NCBI GenBank assembly: GCA_031274495.1
Contig: JAISQB010000052.1
Coordinates: forward strand, 1 to 45,887
DNA from: Campylobacteraceae bacterium
GTDB lineage: Bacteria; Campylobacterota; Campylobacteria; Campylobacterales; Campylobacteraceae
DNA length: 45,887 bases
Direction of reading: 5' to 3'
Part shown: positions 34,463 through 43,433 of the stretch, piece after piece
Layout: every line of letters starts with the position of its first letter
Numbering within the stretch: position 1 is the first letter of the stretch
Program-made: the position numbers and the translations under genes
Notes under the pieces: generated by a model
Databases searched by the model: none
What the model was told of the DNA's origin: nothing
The model's input: the letters and a program-made list of their open reading frames with translations, nothing else

Positions 34463-37400
34463 TTAATCAGCCGCACCCTCCAAACTCAACGCCAACTCTT
34501 TTGAGGCTTTAAAGTCCGCTTTTCCTGTGGCAAGTTTTGGCAGAGTTTCTACTTTGTGAAAACTGCTTGGCATCAAAAGCGGGGCTATCTGGGCGCTTTT
34601 GACGGTCTGTAAAAACTCTTCGTAGCTGTACTCGCCCGAATACAAAAGTACGATTTTCTCACCCTTTTTCTCATCGGGAACACTTACCGCCACAAGGTCT
34701 ATCTCCGTTTTAAACAAAGATGTTATGAGGCTCTCCACGCCGGTCAAGCTTATCATTTCGCCGCCTATCTTGGCAAAGCGCGAGTATCTGTCCGCTATCG
34801 TCACAAAGCCATCCTCGTCCATATGCCCCTTGTCGCCGCTTTTGTAGTAGCGCCATTCGCCGATTTTGACGATAACTTCGTTGGTCTTCTCTTCGTTTTT
34901 ATAGTAGCCCTTCATCACTTGCGAACCGCCTATCAAGATAAGCCCGTCCTCTCCTACGGGAAGCTCTTCAAGTGTGTCTGGGTCTACTATCTTGACGATG
35001 GTCCCGGGAAGCGGCATACCGACCGTTCCCTCTTTGTGGAAAGTCAAAGGTTTGTATGAGGTGTACTCTAAGGTGTCGGGCATATTTATGCAGACAACTG
35101 GGGTCGTTTCGGTGGTGCCGTAGCCTTCGTATATATCTATGCCAAATTTTATCTTAAAGCCGTTTTTTACATCGTCTTTTAATTTCTCCGCCCCAGCCGC
35201 CGCGAGTCTTATGCTTTGAAGCATCAAGGGATGGAGCTTTTTGTTTTTGATGTAGAGCCTGAAAAATGTCGAAGTTCCAAGCAAAATAGTAGCCCGATAT
35301 CTGGCGCACAACTTGCCGATACCCACAACATCTGTGGGGTCAGCTATACAAACCGTAAATATCCCCTCGCAAAGCGGCATAAGCGTCGTTACAGTAAGCC
35401 CAAAAGAGTGGAAGATAGGCAGGGAGTTAAGCACTACATCATCTTTTCTGAAGTTTATCAAGTCGGCTACCTGTTTGATATTTGCAAGGAGGTTTTTGTG
35501 CGTTAGCTCGATACCTTTTGGGGCGTTTTCGCTGCCGCTACTGAATATTATAGTAGCGGTATCTTCTATCTCAACGGGGGCAAAATATAAAAACTCAAGC
35601 AGCCAAGTGGGTGAAAACAGTACCTTTAAAAGCGTTTTGGCGATGTCTGTTTTGGCGAATGAGTCTTTGATAGTTTCGGCGTAGATGACCCTATCTTCCA
35701 GTATCTCGCTTAAGTCAAACCCCTTTGAAAGCAGTTTTTGCTCAAATAGTTTTGAAGTGATGATGGTCTTTAGTTCCGCCGTTTCGACGGAGCTTTTTAG
35801 GGTCTCTACGCTTACGGTGTAGTTTAGGTTGATAGGCTTTTTGCCAAGCGCGAAGAGGGCTAAATTGACGATGGAGCCCGCCGCCGATGATGGCAGGATG
35901 ACGCCGATATTCTCCTCATCTTTTAACGCCCCTTTTAACTTTTTGATAAATAAAATCACAGATGTTAAGACTTTTAAGTTGCTCAGCTTCATCCCCGTAG
36001 AGTGGTCGGCTATGGATGGGGCAAAGAGGGCGCTATTGGCGCATTTTAGCCAACTGTAGTGCAGAGGTCTTTGGTTTGAGAGATAAAAATCCCACGATGA
36101 GAGGGATAGTTTGATGACGGCTTGCTTCACTTCATTTGCCTTCGCGGTGGGGCTCAGGGGTTCGCCGAATGTGATGATAATCTCTCTTTTGCCGTTGTCG
36201 CGGTGCAGCTGTTTGTAGTAATCATCCGCACGCGAAAAGGTCGAACCCCAAAGTCCTCGCAGATAAAAGGGGATAATCGGCACATCGATACCCTCCACGG
36301 CAAGCTCAAAGCCGCGCTCAAATTTGCCTATCTGTCCGTTGTAGCTTATAATCCCCTCAGGAAAGAGCGCCACAACTTCGCCGTTTTTAAGCCGCGCTCT
36401 GATACTCTCTATCGCCGAACGACTCGCACCCCCCGCTATCGGTATGACATCGAAAAATTTAAATATCCAAGTTAGATACCATTTATCATAGTATGTTTTA
36501 AACATCACAAATTTAAGCGCTCTGGGACTTGCCACCTGCAAAATGAGCCAATCTATCCAGCTTATATGGTTACCCAAAAGCAGCGCGCCGCCTGTGGGGG
36601 GGATATTTTCTATGCCGTGTATATTTGTCTTATAGCCAAGCTTTAGTATCGGGAAAAGCAGGATTCTGGCGAATAGATGAGGCACCTGCTTTATCGCGTA
36701 TATCGCCCCTAAAAAGGCTATGGAAGCTGTGATGAGAAATAGCTGAGCTGTGGAAAAGTCAAACAGCGCGAACACAACTGTTAAACCTAAAAACGACACC
36801 ATAACGCAGTTTTGGACGAAGTTGTTGCCTGCCAAAATCTTGCCCATCTGCGAGTCTTTTGAGAAGTACTGTATGACGGAGTTCAAAGGCACGATGAAGA
36901 GTCCGCCGAAAAATCCGAATATCAACGAAAATATCCCCATCGTTACCGCGTGGTCGGCAAATGTCATACCGCAGAGCGCGGCGAAAATGCCAAGCGCACC
37001 TATAGGTATGATGCCAAGTTCGATGTGTCTTTTTGAGTAGATGCCCGCTATCATCGAGCCAGTTATGAGTCCTATCGCGCTTACGGCTAAAATGCCCTGC
37101 ATAGTTACCGCGTAGTCGTCTCCTGTGACCATTTTGTAGTGTGCGGGGAATGCCGCGATGACCATTTGGGAGATGCCCCAAAAGATGCTAAGTCCTATGA
37201 TGCTAAGCCAGATATCTTTGTTGCTTCGGACTATCTTGAAGTTTTGGCGGAGGTATTTTAGCTTTAAGTACTCTTTGACTTTGAAGCTCTCTTGCGAAGT
37301 TTCGGAGGTGAAAAATGGTATCCTAAATGCAAAAACCGCCTCCAAAACGCTCAAAATCACCAGCAAAAATCCGATAGGTACCATAGAGGCTAAAATAGCA

Positions 37401-37921
37401 TTTGGTTCCGTGACGCCTTGCACATAGTACTTTTCAAAGACATTGGAAAAGATGAAGGAGCTAAGCAGTATGGCGACTATGGTCAAAGCCTGTATGACGC
37501 CGTTGGCGAGGCTTAATTTCTCGATGCCTACGATGCGCTTTATGAGTCCGTATTTGGCAGGCGAGTAGATGGCGCTCTGGACGGCGAGCAAAAATGTCAT
37601 CGCAAACGCCGCTATAAACCACCCCTGATAATAGAAAAATAGTATTAGTATGGTTAAGCCAACGGCGGATAGCGCACAGTAGCGGATGATGGTCGTTTTG
37701 GAAAATTTATCATTCAAAAAGCCCGCCGCCGAAAAGAGAAATATAAAAGGCAGCAGTATCATACTATTAACAAGTGCGGTCAAAATGACTAAAGTATGTT
37801 CGTCGTAGCTTTTGAAAAGAACATTTTGGATAGTTATCTTGTGTGCCAAATCAACGGAAGCGTTGATAAACATAATCAATACGAAGGGTAAAAAGGGGCG
37901 GATTTTTAAAAGTTCTCGCAT
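34463..37921 (-). CDS. aas: Three-domain fusion: LplT-like transporter, PlsC acyltransferase, acyl-ACP synthetase
   Basis: A 1152-aa protein. Residues 1 to about 420 are an MFS transporter with about 12 membrane segments, like LplT, which flips lysophospholipid inward. The acyltransferase follows, with NHISWIDW near 454 (the H-x4-D motif) and FPEGIISYNGQ. The last part, from about 640, is an AMP-forming ligase with FSSGSENAPKG near 795, YGTTETTPV and SGDKGHMDEDGF. Together they would import lysophospholipid, activate a fatty acid and re-acylate. In E. coli LplT and Aas are separate; fused forms exist in other bacteria. The ATG at 37921 is chosen for its AGGAGA; an in-frame extension to 38026 only translates a repeated leader. 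Confidence 0.9.
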   Translation of the reverse strand: MRELLKIRPFLPFVLIMFINASVDLAHKITIQNVLFKSYDEHTLVILTALVNSMILLPFIFLFSAAGFLNDKFSKTTIIRYCALSAVGLTILILFFYYQGWFIAAFAMTFLLAVQSAIYSPAKYGLIKRIVGIEKLSLANGVIQALTIVAILLSSFIFSNVFEKYYVQGVTEPNAILASMVPIGFLLVILSVLEAVFAFRIPFFTSETSQESFKVKEYLKLKYLRQNFKIVRSNKDIWLSIIGLSIFWGISQMVIAAFPAHYKMVTGDDYAVTMQGILAVSAIGLITGSMIAGIYSKRHIELGIIPIGALGIFAALCGMTFADHAVTMGIFSLIFGFFGGLFIVPLNSVIQYFSKDSQMGKILAGNNFVQNCVMVSFLGLTVVFALFDFSTAQLFLITASIAFLGAIYAIKQVPHLFARILLFPILKLGYKTNIHGIENIPPTGGALLLGNHISWIDWLILQVASPRALKFVMFKTYYDKWYLTWIFKFFDVIPIAGGASRSAIESIRARLKNGEVVALFPEGIISYNGQIGKFERGFELAVEGIDVPIIPFYLRGLWGSTFSRADDYYKQLHRDNGKREIIITFGEPLSPTAKANEVKQAVIKLSLSSWDFYLSNQRPLHYSWLKCANSALFAPSIADHSTGMKLSNLKVLTSVILFIKKLKGALKDEENIGVILPSSAAGSIVNLALFALGKKPINLNYTVSVETLKSSVETAELKTIITSKLFEQKLLSKGFDLSEILEDRVIYAETIKDSFAKTDIAKTLLKVLFSPTWLLEFLYFAPVEIEDTATIIFSSGSENAPKGIELTHKNLLANIKQVADLINFRKDDVVLNSLPIFHSFGLTVTTLMPLCEGIFTVCIADPTDVVGIGKLCARYRATILLGTSTFFRLYIKNKKLHPLMLQSIRLAAAGAEKLKDDVKNGFKIKFGIDIYEGYGTTETTPVVCINMPDTLEYTSYKPLTFHKEGTVGMPLPGTIVKIVDPDTLEELPVGEDGLILIGGSQVMKGYYKNEEKTNEVIVKIGEWRYYKSGDKGHMDEDGFVTIADRYSRFAKIGGEMISLTGVESLITSLFKTEIDLVAVSVPDEKKGEKIVLLYSGEYSYEEFLQTVKSAQIAPLLMPSSFHKVETLPKLATGKADFKASKELALSLEGAAD

Positions 37922-37930
37922 AATTTCTCC

Positions 37931-38034
37931 TGATAATCGTTGAACATATTGTAACCGTAAGTCATTAAAGAAAATTGCAACAAATTTCATTTGCAAAGAT
38001 AATCGTTGGGCGTATTGTAACCGCAAGTAGCTTA
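37931..38034 (-). repeat. Imperfect 37-bp direct repeat carrying a duplicated promoter-like box
   Basis: The copies at 37932-37967 and 37998-38034 start 66 bp apart. Each holds GGTTACAATA on the minus strand, giving TACAAT boxes at 37953-37948 and 38019-38014. Because 66 is a multiple of three, the extended frame of the next gene reads LRLQYAQRLS and LRLQYVQRLS, which could mislead start prediction. The nearer box would give a leader of about 20 nt. Confidence 0.5.
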
Positions 38035-38174
38035 TCTATTGTTTTAAAAGCGCCAATTAGCCAACGAGGCAAAAACCAAAATAACCACTATAGGTAAAAT
38101 TTGAACCCATTTGGGCAATTTTTAAGCTCTTACACGCTACATTTTGCAAATATCTTATACGGTAAGGCAAAAAT

Positions 38175-39047
38175 ATGAAAACAGCGCTCATACAACAAAA
38201 ATTTCACGGCAGTAAAAAAGCCACTATAAAACATACATCCAAAGCTATTGAGGAGGCGGCAAAAAACGGCGCCAAACTCGTGGTTTTAGGGGAACTTCAT
38301 CAGGAGAGATATTTTTGCGTCAATGAAAATACGGACAATTTTGACTTAGCCAAAGAGTACGAGCAAGACCTGCTTTTTTGGTCGGGGGAGGCTAAAAAAA
38401 ACGGTGTGGTTTTGATAACTTCACTCTTTGAAAAACGAGCGGCGGGGCTCTATCACAATACAGCCGTTGTATTTGAAAAGGACGGTGCAATAGCGGGCAA
38501 ATATAGAAAAATGCACATCCCCGACGACCCCGCGTTTTATGAGAAATTTTACTTTACCGTGGGGGATTTGGGGTTTAATCCCATAAAAACGAGCGTAGGC
38601 AAAATCGGACTTTTAGTCTGCTGGGACCAGTGGTATCCGGAAGCGGCGAGACTTATGGCGCTGAAAGGGGCTGATTTTTTGGTATATCCTACGGCTATTG
38701 GTTGGTTTGATGAGGATACGGATGATGAGAAAAAGAGGCAGCTTGAGGCGTGGATAACGATACAGCGCTCTCACGCGATAGCAAACGGCTTAAGCGTCAT
38801 ATCGGTAAATAGAGTGGCAAAAGAGGCTGACGATAAAGGGGCGGTTGATGGTATCCGCTTTTGGGGAAATTCGTTTGCCGCGGGGGCGCAGGGCGAGATT
38901 TTAGTTCAAGCGAATGATAAAGATGAGTGCATATTATATGTTGATGTGGATATCAAAAGAAACGAAGAGGTAAGGCGCATCTGGCCGTTTTTGAGGGATA
39001 GACGCATAGACGCTTACGGGGAGATTACGAAGAGATTTATCGACTAA
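38175..39047 (+). CDS. aguB: N-carbamoylputrescine amidase
   Basis: A 290-aa nitrilase-superfamily enzyme with triad Glu40 (VLGELHQ), Lys112 (YRKMHIP) and Cys149 (LVCWDQWYPEAAR). These motifs and the RRIWPFLRDRRID end match AguB, which makes putrescine from N-carbamoylputrescine in polyamine synthesis. The expected partner, agmatine deiminase (AguA), is not in the window. AAGG precedes the ATG. An amidohydrolase follows after ten bases. Confidence 0.93.
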   Translation: MKTALIQQKFHGSKKATIKHTSKAIEEAAKNGAKLVVLGELHQERYFCVNENTDNFDLAKEYEQDLLFWSGEAKKNGVVLITSLFEKRAAGLYHNTAVVFEKDGAIAGKYRKMHIPDDPAFYEKFYFTVGDLGFNPIKTSVGKIGLLVCWDQWYPEAARLMALKGADFLVYPTAIGWFDEDTDDEKKRQLEAWITIQRSHAIANGLSVISVNRVAKEADDKGAVDGIRFWGNSFAAGAQGEILVQANDKDECILYVDVDIKRNEEVRRIWPFLRDRRIDAYGEITKRFID

Positions 39048-39057
39048 GGGGGTTTTG

Positions 39058-40035
39058 ATGGTTGATATGCACGTGCATCTTTTGAGCAACAGAGTGAAAT
39101 TTGAGCGCTTTTATGACAAGCTTGCCATTATGTTTTTTGCAAGACGGCTTGGCGCAAATCCGAGGCGGCTTTTGAAAAATAGCTATGAAGAGTATGTGGA
39201 TACGCTGATTAGATTAGTAAGAACTTCAAAGAGCGTTAAAAGAATAGCCCTTTTTGGCATTGATGATAAGATAGATGAGAGCGGCAAGTTGCTGCACCAA
39301 GACAACACCGTATGCGCGAGCAATGAAGATGTTTTGGCGATTTATGAAAAACATCCCGATATCATTATCCCATTTTTCTCTATCAATCCTTTGAGGTCGG
39401 ATGCTTTGGAGCTTATAGAAAAGTATGCGCCCAAGGGCTTTAAAGGGGCGAAATTTATGCAAAATTATTGGGAGATAGATACGAATGACGAGAAATTTAT
39501 CCCATACTATGAAAAGTTAAAAGAGAAAGGTTTGCCTGCCCTTTTTCACATAGGAAGCGAGAGCAGCCTCCCGTCAAACAGGGCTTATGAGTCTTTAAAG
39601 ATGACTGAATTGCCGCTAAAACTTGGCGTAAAAGTGATAGCCGCCCATATGGCACTAAGTTATGAGCCTTTGAAGATACTGCGAGCCTTTAGACGCAACC
39701 CCAAATATTACCCCGAAGAGTACTTCACGCTCATCGAAATGCTAAAAACCCACGACAATCTCTACGCTGACATCTCAGCCATCTTAACGCCCGTAAGAGC
39801 CAAAGTCCTAAGACGCTTAAGCCGCGAAAAAGAGATACACCACAAACTGCTCTACGCCTCCGACTACCCCGTCCCCTTTTCCGTTATGCTCAACAGCTAC
39901 GATATGCCGTTTTTAAAAAGGGTAAAATTAGTCGCCCAAAAAAACCCATTCGACAGATACGCCCAAGCCATCAGCGAATACTTCCCAAGGGATAGTTTGA
40001 TATATACAAATTATAAAAATGTGTTGGGGGTTTGA
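39058..40035 (+). CDS. Amidohydrolase-family metal enzyme
   Basis: A 325-aa protein of the amidohydrolase 2 (ACMSD-like) type. HVH (His5, His7) starts the metal site; LFHIGSES, VIAAHMALS and LLYASDYPV supply the later His and Asp ligands of a TIM barrel. The reaction cannot be fixed. Being downstream of aguB it may be co-transcribed. The ATG at 39058 follows AAGGGGG; a TTG one codon earlier is ignored. Its stop codon lies inside the terminator stem at 40031-40076. Confidence 0.85.
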   Translation: MVDMHVHLLSNRVKFERFYDKLAIMFFARRLGANPRRLLKNSYEEYVDTLIRLVRTSKSVKRIALFGIDDKIDESGKLLHQDNTVCASNEDVLAIYEKHPDIIIPFFSINPLRSDALELIEKYAPKGFKGAKFMQNYWEIDTNDEKFIPYYEKLKEKGLPALFHIGSESSLPSNRAYESLKMTELPLKLGVKVIAAHMALSYEPLKILRAFRRNPKYYPEEYFTLIEMLKTHDNLYADISAILTPVRAKVLRRLSREKEIHHKLLYASDYPVPFSVMLNSYDMPFLKRVKLVAQKNPFDRYAQAISEYFPRDSLIYTNYKNVLGV

Positions 40036-40076
40036 CGAAAATAAGAGGTGTCTTATTGCCACCTCTTATCGTCAAA
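40031..40076. terminator. Bidirectional hairpin between convergent genes
   Basis: TTTGACGA (40031-40038) pairs with TCGTCAAA (40069-40076), and TAAGAGGTG (40042-40050) pairs with CACCTCTTA (40060-40068). The stem is 17 bp with a 3-nt AAA bulge and a 9-nt loop. It contains the amidohydrolase stop codon (40033-40035) and ends 6 nt before the Sel1 stop on the other strand. Confidence 0.7.
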
Positions 40077-40081
40077 TTTAG

Positions 40082-42052
40082 TTATTGCAAGCTTTTTTTG
40101 TAGAGTTGTTCCGCTAAAGCGCGGTTTTGTCTCACACCTTTGCCGTCTTCATACATTATGCCTAAATTGCCGCAACTTGTAGCATCTCCACTCTCGCAGC
40201 CTTTTTGAAAAAGCGCCGCCGCTTTAGCGTAGTTTTGTTGTACGCTTTTGCCGTTGTAATATATGGAGCCCAAGTTATTGCAGCTTTGAGCGTGTTTATT
40301 GTCGCAAGATTTTTCATAAAATTGGATAGCTTTTGTATAGTCTTGTTCTACGCCGTAGCCGTTCGCGTATATGAAGCCTATATTATAACAACTTCCGACA
40401 TATCCGCCGTCGCAAGCTTTTTGGAAAAGCTCTGCCGCTCTGACATAATCTTGGCTGTTGCCGTCCACATATCTTATGCCCAAATTATGACAACTCACAG
40501 CATATCCGCCCTCGCAAGATTTTTCGTAGAGTTGCACCGCTTTTGCATAGTCTTGTTTTACGCCGTAGCCGTTCGAGTACATTGTGCCAAGATTGTTGCA
40601 GCTTACGACATCTTCACTTGCGCAAGCTTTATTATAGAGTTGCACCGCTTTTGCATAGTCTTGTTTTACGCCCCCTTTGCCCGATTCGTATATTTCGCCC
40701 AAAAGACCACAACTTTGGGCATGATCCTTGCCGCAACCTTTTGTGTAAAACTCTATCGCTTTAGCGTAGTCTTGCGGTACACCTTTGCCCGATTCGTATA
40801 ATTCGCCCAGAGCGCCGCAATTGCCGGCATATCCGCCATTGCAACCTTTTGTATAAAACTCTACCGCTTTTGCATAGTCTTGTTTTACCCCCTCTTTGCC
40901 GTCATTATATATCGCGCCCAAAAAGCTGCAATCCAAAATCTCTCCGCCATCGCAAGCTTTTTTGTATGACTCTACCGCTTTTGCATAGTCTTGTTTTACG
41001 CCATAGCCGTTTGCGTATATTGTGCCCAAGATACTGCAACCCATGATATGCCCGCCCTCGCAAGCTTTTGCGTAAAACTCTACCGCTTTTGCATAGTCTT
41101 GTTTTACCCCCTTGCCGGTATAGTACATGGAGCCTAAGTTGTTGCAACTTTCAATATGTTTCTTATCGCAAGCTTTTTCGTAGAAACCAATAGCTTTTAC
41201 ATAATCTCGCTCTACGCCGTTACCGTTCGCGTATATAAAGCCGGCATCATAGCAACTCTCTATGTATCCACTCTCGCAGCCTTTTTGAAGAAGTTCGGTC
41301 GCTTTGGCATAGTCTTGTCTGTCATAATATATGGAGCCCAAGTTATTGCAGCTTGCAACATGTTTACCCTCGCAAGCTTTTTCGTAGAATTTGATAGCTT
41401 TGGCACGGTCTTGCTTTACGCCCTGACCGCTTGCGTACAGCTCGCCCAAATTGCCGCAGCTTGTGACATCTCCGCCATTGCAGCCTTTTGTGTAAAGCTC
41501 TACTGCTTTGGTATAGCTCTGTTTTACCTCTTTACCATGTTCGTATATAGCGCCCAGCTTGCCGCAATCACCGACATATCCGCCCTCGCAAGATTTTTTG
41601 TAAAATGCCGTTGCTTTGGCATAGTCTTGTTTTACCCCCTCTTTGCCGTCATTATATATCGCGCCCAAAAAGCTGCAATTCAAAGCCTCCCCGCCGTCAC
41701 AAGCTTTTTTGTGCAACTCTACCGCTTTGGCAAAGTCCTGTTTTACGCCGCGCCCACTTGCGTACATCACGCCCAAGTTGCCGCAGCTTACGATATCGCC
41801 GCCACTACAAGCCTTTGCGTAAAGCTCCGCCGCTTTTGAGTAGTTTTGCTTTATGCTTTTGCCGTTGTCATACATCGTGCCCAAAAAGCTACATCCCAAA
41901 ACTTCGCCATCATCGCAAGATTTTTGGAAAAGTTCCACCGCCCCCTCGTAGTCGCTGTTTTGGTAAGCCGCTAAGCCAACTTCAACAACTCCTGCAAAAA
42001 CCGTACCCGCGAGCAGAGCCGCACTTATGAAATATTTTAAAATAGTTTTCAC
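40082..42052 (-). CDS. Exported Sel1-repeat cysteine-rich protein (Hcp-like), paralogue 2
   Basis: A 656-aa protein; the GTG at 42052 is chosen over the ATG at 42064 because the paralogue at 12930 has the same GTG, GGAG and following sequence. The signal peptide VKTILKYFISAALLAGTVFA is nearly identical to the paralogue's first 20 residues. About 17 Sel1 repeats follow, each with a Cys-x7-Cys pair such as KSCEGGYVGDCGKLG. Two repeats are shortened in the loop (GSIYYDRQDYAKA and RYVDGNSQDYVRA). A 61-nt exact direct repeat within the gene suggests recent internal duplication. Probably periplasmic or secreted, stabilised by disulfides. Partner unknown. Confidence 0.88.
   Translation of the reverse strand: MKTILKYFISAALLAGTVFAGVVEVGLAAYQNSDYEGAVELFQKSCDDGEVLGCSFLGTMYDNGKSIKQNYSKAAELYAKACSGGDIVSCGNLGVMYASGRGVKQDFAKAVELHKKACDGGEALNCSFLGAIYNDGKEGVKQDYAKATAFYKKSCEGGYVGDCGKLGAIYEHGKEVKQSYTKAVELYTKGCNGGDVTSCGNLGELYASGQGVKQDRAKAIKFYEKACEGKHVASCNNLGSIYYDRQDYAKATELLQKGCESGYIESCYDAGFIYANGNGVERDYVKAIGFYEKACDKKHIESCNNLGSMYYTGKGVKQDYAKAVEFYAKACEGGHIMGCSILGTIYANGYGVKQDYAKAVESYKKACDGGEILDCSFLGAIYNDGKEGVKQDYAKAVEFYTKGCNGGYAGNCGALGELYESGKGVPQDYAKAIEFYTKGCGKDHAQSCGLLGEIYESGKGGVKQDYAKAVQLYNKACASEDVVSCNNLGTMYSNGYGVKQDYAKAVQLYEKSCEGGYAVSCHNLGIRYVDGNSQDYVRAAELFQKACDGGYVGSCYNIGFIYANGYGVEQDYTKAIQFYEKSCDNKHAQSCNNLGSIYYNGKSVQQNYAKAAALFQKGCESGDATSCGNLGIMYEDGKGVRQNRALAEQLYKKSLQ
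40872..41679. repeat. 61-nt exact direct repeat inside the Sel1 gene
   Basis: Bases 40872-40932 and 41619-41679 are identical. The offset of 747 bp equals 249 codons, about seven Sel1 repeats, so recombination between them would remove or add an in-frame block. Both encode SFLGAIYNDGKEGVKQDYAK. Confidence 0.85.
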
Positions 42053-42064
42053 CCAAACTCCCAT

Positions 42065-42376
42065 TGATAAAAAATATTTATAATTCTAAACGAAAAGTTA
42101 TTTTATATAGCTTAAAGGTAAGAAAAAAAAGAGTTTTTAATGTAAAACTATGATGTAATTTTCTATAGCGTAAGATAGCGTTTGGAGCAAATATCAAAAC
42201 GGCAAAAATATGCCGACAAAATAAGCTCTCTTCGCACCCGCGCCAAGAAGCCCACGACACATATACGCAAGGTAAGCCGCAAGATTATTACGACAGCATT
42301 ACATGCTGCGCATAAGCGGGTGATGACATCTCATCTATAAAATGCTGCGTAGCCGATATGTCAATTGACGCTCTTG
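42065..42376. other. Intergenic region without a recognisable gene
   Basis: About 310 bases between the Sel1 gene and the FGE-like gene. The left part (42065-42120) is A/T-rich and should carry the Sel1 promoter; TTTTTTATCAAT just before the RBS is shared with the paralogue's leader. The right part is mixed, with a small hairpin CAGCA-TTACA-TGCTG near 42296-42310 and the string ATGCTGCG twice. I see no tRNA or coding ORF. Confidence 0.6.
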
Positions 42377-43135
42377 CTACTCGACCGCCAAAAGCACTCT
42401 AAATCCCACATCGTCACCTTTGTAGTCGGGCGGTTGGGATATCCTCGCCGCGGGGCGTAAAAATTCGGCGCTGTTGTAGCAGCTACCGCCTTTGAGGACA
42501 TTTTTGTCGCCGACAAGGTTGTTTAGAGGGTCTTTTTTTGGGCTTTTGGAGTAGAAATTTTCATTGTATTTGTCCTCCACCCACTCCCAAACATTTCCGT
42601 GCATATCGTAAAGCCCCCATTTGTTGGGCGATTTTTGGGCTACGGCGTTTGGATGAAGAGATTTTGTTTTGGTGCTTTCGTAATACCACGCGTGTTTTTT
42701 CAGTTTGGACACGTCTTCAAAGTCTTCCGCCGCCGCGTATTCCCATTCGGCTTCTGTGGGGAGTCTGTATCTATTCGTATTCTCAATCGCGTTTAATTTT
42801 GATATAAAAAATCTGACATTGTGCCAAGAGACAGACTCAACGGGGTTTTTTGCCGCTTTAAATTTGCCCGGATTATGCCCCAAGACCTTTTCCCACTGCT
42901 CTTGCGTCACTTCGGTCGCGCTAAGATAAAAACTCTTGCTTATCGTCACATTGTGTGCGGGTTTTTCATTGGCGTTTTTATCTGAGCCCATCGTAAAAGT
43001 GCCCGCATCCACCAGTACAAAATCCATACCGATGCTATTTGTGTAGGTTTTGCTAAGTTTCTTATCCTCTTTCCCCGAGCAGCCGCCGATGATAAATGCA
43101 AAAGCGACCAAAAGCCAAAGATACCTACTCATCAT
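42377..43135 (-). CDS. FGE/SUMF1-domain lipoprotein
   Basis: A 252-aa protein with lipobox IGGC (Cys19), hence an exported lipoprotein. Residues about 33-252 form a formylglycine-generating-enzyme-type domain: GMDFVLVDAGTFTMGS, LSATEVTQEQWEKV, YRLPTEAEWEYAA, HGNVWEWVED and the final GFRVL. The two cysteines of true FGE, expected after GGSW near the C-terminus, are missing: the sequence is GGSCYNSAEFLRPAAR. It is therefore probably not a sulfatase activator but a binding or structural relative. One base separates it from the yciI-like gene. Confidence 0.85.
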   Translation of the reverse strand: MMSRYLWLLVAFAFIIGGCSGKEDKKLSKTYTNSIGMDFVLVDAGTFTMGSDKNANEKPAHNVTISKSFYLSATEVTQEQWEKVLGHNPGKFKAAKNPVESVSWHNVRFFISKLNAIENTNRYRLPTEAEWEYAAAEDFEDVSKLKKHAWYYESTKTKSLHPNAVAQKSPNKWGLYDMHGNVWEWVEDKYNENFYSKSPKKDPLNNLVGDKNVLKGGSCYNSAEFLRPAARISQPPDYKGDDVGFRVLLAVE

Positions 43136-43136
43136 A

Positions 43137-43433
43137 TTAACTCAATTTGATGGGGTTTTGCGCGTCTTTTCCAACGACCGTAGTCCACGGCAGGATTTTA
43201 TATGAGAGTATGAGCCCGCCTTTGACATAGGGGTCGTTTTTGACAAACTCCTCTATGGGTGCGACACCTTGCGTCAAAAACAAAAACGCCGACCCCTGCG
43301 TCCCAAGCGCGCCTGCCAAGATAAGCTCCCCTCTATCTTCCGCCGCCTTAGCCAGTGCTAAATGCTCTTTCCTAAACTCATCGCGCCTTACCATATAATC
43401 CGCCGCCGCCTCATATATCAACAAATAGTGCAT
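43137..43433 (-). CDS. YciI-family protein
   Basis: A 98-aa protein with the YciI/dimeric alpha-beta barrel pattern: HYLLIYE at the start, RKEHLALAKAAEDRGELILAG (split motif with His and Asp), and DPYVKGGLI. YciI-like proteins are small and cytoplasmic with few known activities. The ATG at 43433 overlaps the ABC-F stop (TGATG), so the two genes are co-translated. Confidence 0.82.
   Translation of the reverse strand: MHYLLIYEAAADYMVRRDEFRKEHLALAKAAEDRGELILAGALGTQGSAFLFLTQGVAPIEEFVKNDPYVKGGLILSYKILPWTTVVGKDAQNPIKLS

Noticed and set aside
37922-38026. 35-residue N-terminal extension of the lplT-aas fusion
   Set aside because: It translates a duplicated promoter-like repeat; the ATG at 37921 has a good AGGAGA and begins the membrane domain properly.
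40205-42030. Several long plus-strand ORFs opposite the Sel1 gene
   Set aside because: They are shadow frames caused by the repetitive codon pattern of the Sel1 repeats.
42065-42376. Possible tRNA or small RNA gene in the gap
   Set aside because: Small hairpins occur, but there is no T-loop consensus, no cloverleaf and no terminator.
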